A stretch of DNA of 10,180 nucleotides from DASQEH01 sp035633755 (lineage in GTDB: Bacteria; Actinomycetota; Actinomycetes; Propionibacteriales; Nocardioidaceae). The notes under the pieces are model-generated. The model did not search any database, was not told the DNA's origin, and saw nothing but the letters and a program-made list of their open reading frames with translations. How positions within the stretch are numbered: position 1 is the stretch's first letter; each line of letters begins with the position of its first letter. The stretch is taken from the NCBI GenBank assembly GCA_035633755.1, contig DASQEH010000002.1, forward strand, positions 1-10,180, written 5' to 3'. The position numbers and the translations under genes were made by a program. This document shows, piece by piece, positions 6,484-10,180 of this stretch.

Positions 6484-7754
6484 GCGATCGGGTCCAGCGT
6501 CGCACGCCCTTGGAGGTACGGCTGCAGCACCTCAGGCACTCGGACCGAGCCGTCTGCCTGCTGGTGCGTCTCGAGGAGGGCCACGATCGTGCGCGCGGTC
6601 GCCATCAGCGTTCCGTTCAGGGTTGCGACCGGCTCGGTGCCAGCGCCGGCACGCATGCGGATGTCGAGTCGGCGGGCCTGGAACGACGTGCAGTTGGAGG
6701 TCGAGGTGAGCTCGCGGTACTTCCGCTGGGTGGGAATCCACGCCTCGCAGTCGAACTTGCGTGCGGCGCTGAGCCCGAGGTCGCCGGCAGCCACGTCGAT
6801 CACCCGGAACGTCAGCCCGAGATCGCTCATCCACTCCTTCTCCCACGCGAGGAGGCGAGCGTGCTCGGCCTGCGCCTCGTCCACTGTGGTGTAGGTGAAC
6901 ATCTCGACCTTGTCGAACCAGTGCACCCGGAAGATGCCACGGGTGTCCTTGCCGTACGAACCGGCCTCACGGCGGTAGCACGGGCTGAACGCCGCGTACC
7001 GCAACGGCAGCGACGCCGCGTCCAGGATCTCGTCGCTGTGGTACGCGGCCAGCGCCACCTCGGACGTACCGACGAGGTACAGGTCGTCCTTTGCGAGGTG
7101 GTAGACGTCGTCGGCAGCCTGGCCGAGGAAGCCGGTCCCCTCCATGGCCCGCGGCTTGACGAGGGCAGGAGGGATCATGGGGGTGAACCCCCAACGGGCC
7201 GCCCGATCCATCGCCGCGCTGACCAAGGCCAGCTCGAGCTGTGCGCCCACCCCGGTCAGGAAGTAGAACCTCGCGCCGCTGACCTTGGCCCCACGCTCGA
7301 TGTCGATGGCGCCGAGCCGCCGGCCCAGCTCCACGTGGTCGAGCGGCTCGAAGCCCTCAGCGTCGAAGTCCCGCGGCTCGCCGACGTGGTCGAGTACGAC
7401 GTAGTCCTCCTCACCACCGGCCGGAACCTCCGGCAGAGCCAGGTTGGGCAGCTGCCCGATCGCGTCCGTGAATGCCGCCTCGGCCGCCGCCTGGACGCCC
7501 TCGGCCTGCTTGACCTGTGCGGACAGGTCCCGCGTCCGGGCCAACAGCTCGGCCTTCTCGTCTCCTTTCGCCCCGGCGACTTGCCGCCCCAGAGACTTCT
7601 GCTCGGCCCGCAGCCTTTCGTACGCAGCGATCGACTCCCGACGCGACTCGTCCGCACGAAGCACCTCGTCGACGAGCTCCGGCGACGCCCGCCGTCGACG
7701 CTGCGCCTCTCGGGCTCGCTCGGGGTCGTCTCGAAGCTCACGCAAGTCGATCAC
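6480..7754 (-). CDS. serS: Seryl-tRNA synthetase
   Basis: SerRS charges tRNA-Ser (and tRNA-Sec where present) with serine in the cytoplasm. The 424-residue length is normal. It starts MIDLRELRDDPE and has the N-terminal antiparallel coiled-coil arm (about 28-100, rich in Ala, Arg, Glu and Gln) that reaches the long variable arm of the tRNA. The class II catalytic core carries motif 1 (GFTPMIPPALV, 189-199), the serine-recognition TSEV (230-233), motif 2 (CYRREAGSYGKDTRGIFRVH, 259-278) running to VEMF, the TSTSNCTSFQARRL block (350-362), and motif 3 (GTLMATARTIVALLETHQ, 381-398). Residue 279 is Trp, where I remember Gln in many bacterial enzymes (RVHQF). The GTG start is chosen because a TACGCT -10 box lies 6 nt upstream, giving a leaderless message. 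The HAD gene overlaps the stop codon. Confidence 0.97.
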   Translation of the reverse strand: MIDLRELRDDPERAREAQRRRRASPELVDEVLRADESRRESIAAYERLRAEQKSLGRQVAGAKGDEKAELLARTRDLSAQVKQAEGVQAAAEAAFTDAIGQLPNLALPEVPAGGEEDYVVLDHVGEPRDFDAEGFEPLDHVELGRRLGAIDIERGAKVSGARFYFLTGVGAQLELALVSAAMDRAARWGFTPMIPPALVKPRAMEGTGFLGQAADDVYHLAKDDLYLVGTSEVALAAYHSDEILDAASLPLRYAAFSPCYRREAGSYGKDTRGIFRVHWFDKVEMFTYTTVDEAQAEHARLLAWEKEWMSDLGLTFRVIDVAAGDLGLSAARKFDCEAWIPTQRKYRELTSTSNCTSFQARRLDIRMRAGAGTEPVATLNGTLMATARTIVALLETHQQADGSVRVPEVLQPYLQGRATLDPIA

Positions 7755-7760
7755 CGGTCA

Positions 7761-7766
7761 AGCGTA
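7761..7766 (-). promoter_or_regulatory. -10 box of a leaderless serS promoter
   Basis: On the - strand TACGCT (7766 to 7761) fits TAnnnT and lies 6 nt before the GTG start at 7754. No Shine-Dalgarno sequence intervenes. Transcription would begin at the start codon. Confidence 0.55.
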
Positions 7767-7774
7767 ACGAGGCA

Positions 7775-7791
7775 GGACAACCGCATTGTCC
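7775..7791. promoter_or_regulatory. Inverted repeat over the serS -35 region, possible operator
   Basis: GGACAA (7775-7780), a 5-nt spacer, then TTGTCC (7786-7791) is a perfect dyad. It covers the place where the serS -35 element should lie relative to the -10 box at 7766-7761. The size and symmetry fit a small dimeric regulator site, but a chance 6-bp dyad cannot be excluded. Confidence 0.35.
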
Positions 7792-7842
7792 GAATGCCTT
7801 CCCCGCCATCGACTCCCTCTCTGCGACCACATACGTGTGCAC

Positions 7843-7870
7843 CACGGTTCACGGGTTTCCCCGCACCGTG
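7843..7870. repeat. Imperfect stem-loop in the divergent serS / PAP2-kinase intergenic region
   Basis: CACGGT (7843-7848) pairs with ACCGTG (7865-7870), and CGGG (7852-7855) pairs with CCCG (7860-7863) inside it. This gives about 10 bp with a 3x1 internal loop and a 4-nt loop. It lies midway in the 209-nt gap between the two divergent genes. Nothing else in that gap (7755-7963) looks coding. I see no clear -10 box or ribosome-binding site for the gene starting at 7964. Confidence 0.3.
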
Positions 7871-7963
7871 CAGCGCGTGAGAAGGTGGCCACTCACCCGC
7901 CCCGACCGGACGGCTGGCCGCCTGTGAGCTGGAGGCCCCACCAACGAGATCTGAGACACGTAC

Positions 7964-9535
7964 GTGACCGAACCGCGCGCCGTTCAGCGGGCAGCCCTAG
8001 CGGCTGCCGCTTTCGCTGCCGTGCTGGCGGTCCTTACGGTCCTCGTCACGACGACCTACCAGCCCCTTCTGTCGTTTGACGACCGAGTCGTCGACTCGTG
8101 GCACGGCGCCGTCGAAGGCACCGGCTGGCATCGTGTGTTCGTCGTCATCGCGGCGCTCAGCCAGCCGGTCCTCGTCATCGCGGTCCTGCTGGTCATCGGC
8201 GTCGTCCTCGCCATCCGTGGCCAGCGGCGCACGGCGATCTGGGTGGTCACCGCCACCCTCGTCACCCGGGTAGCGGCCACCCTCGGCAAGCTTGCCGTCA
8301 ATCGCGAGCGGCCCGACATCGAGCATCAGATCGGCGGCTACTCCTTCCCGTCCGGGCATGCCAGCATGATCGGCTGCGCCATGGCGGTCTTGCTGGTCAT
8401 GACGCTGTATGGGACCGAGCGTGCCACCGTCCGTCGGATCCTGGTGCTGACCTGGCTCTCGATCGCGCTGGTCGTAGGACTCGACCGGATCTTCCTCGGT
8501 GCCCACAACCCGAGCGACGTGGTGGCGGGGTGGTGCCTGGGCGCCTCGGTGACTCTCGGCTGCGCGGCGTTCCTCCGGATCGGGAGCAGCGTGCCGGCGG
8601 CGGCGCCGGAGCCGTTGACAGCACCTCTGCCTGACAACCGTCCCGTCCTCGGCGTCGTGCTCAACCCCATCAAGATCGATGACGCCGATGTGTTCAAGGC
8701 CCGCGTGCAGGCTGCCGCCCGAGCAGCCGGCTGGGACGACCCGCTCTGGTTCGAGACGACCATCGACGACGCTGGAGGCTCGATGGCGCGCGCGGCGATC
8801 GCCGCCGGAGCCGATGTGGTGGCCGTTGCCGGTGGAGACGGCACGGTGCGGGTGGTGTGCAGCGAGATGGCCGGTACCGGCCTGCCGCTCGGCGTCATAC
8901 CCGCCGGCACAGGCAACCTGCTCGCACGCAACCTGGGCATCCCCCTGCTGCGCGACCAGGCGGTCGAGACGGTGCTGCGCGGCCAGGACCGGGCTATCGA
9001 CGTGGTCCGGATCTCCGGTGACCGCCTCGACCCGACCCGGTTCGTCGTCATGGCCGGACTCGGGCTCGACGCCGCCATCATGGCCGGGGCACCGGACGCG
9101 CTGAAGGCACGGATCGGTTGGCCCGCGTACGTCGTGGCGGGTGCCCGTCACCTGCGAGACCCTGCGGTACGCGTCGACATCACCGTCGACGGCGGGGAGC
9201 CCATCCGGCGGCGAGTCCGCACCGTGCTCGTCGGCAACGTCGGATTTCTCCAAGGTGGCATCCCACTGCTGCCGGACGCCCTACTCGACGACGGCGTCCT
9301 CGACGTCGTGGTCATCGCCCCGCGCCAGCTGTTCGGTTGGTTGCCCCTGGCGCTGCGGGTGATCGCGCGACGACGACGGACCGACGAGAGCCTCGACCGG
9401 TTCACGGGTAGGTCGGTGACGCTGACGACGACGCATCCGACACCACGCCAGCTCGACGGCGACCTCGTCGGTGCCGGTACCTCACTGCACGCCGAGATCG
9501 AGCCAGGCACGCTGCTCGTCCGGGTACCGCGCTGA
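7964..9535 (+). CDS. Fused PAP2 phosphatase and diacylglycerol-kinase-type lipid kinase
   Basis: The 523-residue product joins two enzymes. The N-terminal half (about 1-208) is a membrane PAP2 phosphatase with hydrophobic helices near 10-30, 60-84, 90-106, 137-149, 159-173 and 187-205. Its three active-site motifs are complete: K109-x6-R116-P117, PSGH at 129-132, and R175-x5-H181-x3-D185. After a Pro/Ala-rich joint (about 208-226), the C-terminal half (about 228-523) is a DAGK-catalytic lipid kinase: VVLNP (230-234), the nucleotide-binding GGDGT (290-294), PAGTGNLLARNLGIP (313-327), and the closing QLDGDLVG (496-503). PAP2 enzymes remove phosphate from lipid phosphates on the outer membrane face, while DAGK-type enzymes add phosphate on the cytoplasmic face. 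The fusion could thus couple opposite lipid-phosphate reactions, perhaps in phosphatidic acid, isoprenoid-phosphate or glycolipid metabolism; this is inference. The GTG start has no good ribosome-binding site, and no better in-frame start is seen. Confidence 0.93.
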   Translation: MTEPRAVQRAALAAAAFAAVLAVLTVLVTTTYQPLLSFDDRVVDSWHGAVEGTGWHRVFVVIAALSQPVLVIAVLLVIGVVLAIRGQRRTAIWVVTATLVTRVAATLGKLAVNRERPDIEHQIGGYSFPSGHASMIGCAMAVLLVMTLYGTERATVRRILVLTWLSIALVVGLDRIFLGAHNPSDVVAGWCLGASVTLGCAAFLRIGSSVPAAAPEPLTAPLPDNRPVLGVVLNPIKIDDADVFKARVQAAARAAGWDDPLWFETTIDDAGGSMARAAIAAGADVVAVAGGDGTVRVVCSEMAGTGLPLGVIPAGTGNLLARNLGIPLLRDQAVETVLRGQDRAIDVVRISGDRLDPTRFVVMAGLGLDAAIMAGAPDALKARIGWPAYVVAGARHLRDPAVRVDITVDGGEPIRRRVRTVLVGNVGFLQGGIPLLPDALLDDGVLDVVVIAPRQLFGWLPLALRVIARRRRTDESLDRFTGRSVTLTTTHPTPRQLDGDLVGAGTSLHAEIEPGTLLVRVPR

Positions 9536-9549
9536 GCCTCTGCGGACGC

Positions 9550-9574
9550 AGGGGCAGGCGCCCGGTCTGCCCCT
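9550..9574 (+). terminator. Hairpin terminator after the PAP2-kinase gene
   Basis: AGGGGCAG (9550-9557) and CTGCCCCT (9567-9574) form a perfect 8-bp stem with a 9-nt loop, starting 14 nt after the stop codon. The sequence after it (ACTCCCTTGT) is only mildly T-rich. Confidence 0.6.
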
Positions 9575-9595
9575 ACTCCCTTGTGCCTCGGCGCT

Positions 9596-9622
9596 GGGAG
9601 GGCCCCACGCGCCCGTCCTCCC
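9596..9622 (+). terminator. Second tandem hairpin after the PAP2-kinase gene
   Basis: GGGAGG (9596-9601) and CCTCCC (9617-9622) pair, and the stem extends by a G-T and a C-G pair to 8 bp with an 11-nt loop. It lies 21 nt after the first hairpin. Tandem hairpins suggest back-up termination before the DUF4446 promoter. Confidence 0.45.
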
Positions 9623-9703
9623 TGGTCACTGTGTGCCACGACGGACGGTGGGACACGCGCTTGCGGCCGATCACCGGTCACGCATTGTGCTCAAGTCGAC
9701 CCT

Positions 9704-9709
9704 TAGGCT
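9704..9709 (+). promoter_or_regulatory. -10 box of a leaderless DUF4446 promoter
   Basis: TAGGCT is identical to the bpa -10 box and is likewise exactly 7 nt before a start codon (GTG 9717). No Shine-Dalgarno sequence precedes that GTG. The -35 region is poor. This arrangement decides the start in favour of GTG 9717 over the in-frame ATG at 9738. Confidence 0.55.
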
Positions 9710-9716
9710 TCAGTAC

Positions 9717-10175
9717 GTGCAACTCGAGTCGACAACGATGGCGTGGCTGTGCCTCGTGGCGCTGGGGCTCGCCTCGGTCGCCCTCCTCGTGTCGCTGGCA
9801 GCCTGGCGCCGCGCGGGGCGGATCCCTCCAGCGGTTTCGAGGCCGGCCCGTCGCCATGCGCGTTCGCGGTCTGCCCCGCTGACGTCCATGGAGGTCACCA
9901 ACCAGCTGGAGGAACTACGCGCCGACGCAGCCACGGCGCTGAGGCACGTCGCCGTGGTCCGCTACGACGCATTCGGCGACATGGGCGGACACCTGTCGTG
10001 GTCCCTGGCCCTGCTGGACGATGCCGGCGACGGCGTCGTCCTCACCTCGATCCACGGTCGCAGCGACTCTCGTACCTACGCCAAGAACATCGCGGGATGG
10101 ACGGCGAGCTCGCAGCTGTCGCCCGAGGAGTCCGAAGCCATCGGGTTCGCCCGCACGACGGTGACGGCGGCCTGA
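9717..10175 (+). CDS. DUF4446 family membrane-anchored protein of unknown function
   Basis: The 152-residue product has one N-terminal transmembrane helix (about 9-30, LVALGLASVALLVSLAAW), a basic Arg-rich stretch (31-51), a short helical region (58-78) and a conserved C-terminal domain. The core signature is HVAVVRYDAFGDMGG (77-91), then LSWSLALLDDAGDGVVLTSI (93-112) and HGRSDSRTYAK (113-123), ending with a PEESEAI helix. This is the DUF4446 signature found in Firmicutes and Actinobacteria. No catalytic motif is evident; the compact beta-rich C-terminal domain should be cytoplasmic with the N terminus in the membrane. Its function is not known to me. The start is set by the leaderless -10 box; an in-frame ATG at 9738 would remove seven residues. 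The gene is preceded by two hairpins and so is probably transcribed alone or with genes beyond the window. Only 5 nt remain after its stop. Confidence 0.88.
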   Translation: MQLESTTMAWLCLVALGLASVALLVSLAAWRRAGRIPPAVSRPARRHARSRSAPLTSMEVTNQLEELRADAATALRHVAVVRYDAFGDMGGHLSWSLALLDDAGDGVVLTSIHGRSDSRTYAKNIAGWTASSQLSPEESEAIGFARTTVTAA

Positions 10176-10180
10176 GCCGC

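Noticed and set aside
5941..6894. A 317-codon open frame on the + strand crossing the serS-HAD junction.
   Set aside because: It is antisense to two well-supported genes and shows no family motif.
6399..7880. A 493-codon open frame on the + strand opposite serS.
   Set aside because: It lies antisense to the entire, unmistakable serS gene, has no recognisable domain, and long antisense frames are expected in GC-rich codon-biased DNA.
7892..7938. Further short inverted matches (CTCAC/GTGAG and GGCC pairs) in the serS / PAP2-kinase gap.
   Set aside because: They are short, spaced irregularly and expected by chance in this GC-rich stretch.
7997..9253. A 418-codon open frame on the - strand opposite the PAP2-kinase fusion.
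   Set aside because: The composition is dominated by Asp, Gly, His and Arg as a mirror of the sense codons. No domain or start signal is seen, and the sense gene has all family motifs.
9471..9716. A longer DUF4446 protein starting inside the PAP2-kinase gene.
   Set aside because: The extension runs through two terminator-like hairpins and has no family similarity. The leaderless -10 box supports GTG 9717.

Overview
The window looks like chromosome of a high-GC actinobacterium. The evidence is pervasive G/C-ending codons, GTG starts, a proteasome activator of the actinobacterial Bpa/PafE family, a SigK/RskA pair with an MPT70/MPT83-like lipoprotein, and several promoters that place the -10 box directly before a start codon (leaderless mRNAs). 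Nocardioidaceae or relatives is my guess for the lineage, at low certainty. I see no insertion sequence, phage gene, CRISPR array, rRNA or tRNA. Coding density is high and no gene-free stretch exceeds about 210 bases.

Layout. (1) 1-920: 3' part of a PIG3-type NAD(P)H:quinone oxidoreductase. (2) 1026-1589: bpa, the ATP-independent ring activator of the 20S proteasome, ending in a GxYL tail. (3) 1692-5624: a four-gene module on the + strand. It holds a polytopic membrane molybdopterin oxidoreductase with an internal twin-arginine motif, an MPT70/MPT83-like fasciclin lipoprotein, an ECF sigma factor of the SigK type, and its membrane anti-sigma factor RskA. The last two overlap by 4 nt. A strong UUCG-capped hairpin separates the lipoprotein from sigK. 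(4) 5650-7754, - strand: serS (seryl-tRNA synthetase) followed by a HAD-IIB phosphatase gene that overlaps serS by 4 nt. (5) 7964-9535: a membrane PAP2 phosphatase fused to a diacylglycerol-kinase-type lipid kinase, followed by two tandem hairpins. (6) 9717-10175: a short membrane-anchored DUF4446 protein.

How the genes fit together. The most interesting unit is region 3. In mycobacteria, SigK held by RskA drives mpt70/mpt83. Here the fasciclin lipoprotein is physically linked to sigK-rskA, and a periplasm-facing Moco enzyme is added in front, which suggests an envelope redox-response module. The cysteine pattern also differs from M. tuberculosis: this SigK has a single Cys, while this RskA carries an intact HxxxCxxC zinc-type motif. 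The other genes are mostly housekeeping. Three of them (bpa, serS, DUF4446) share a TA(G/C)GCT -10 box 6-7 nt before the start codon.
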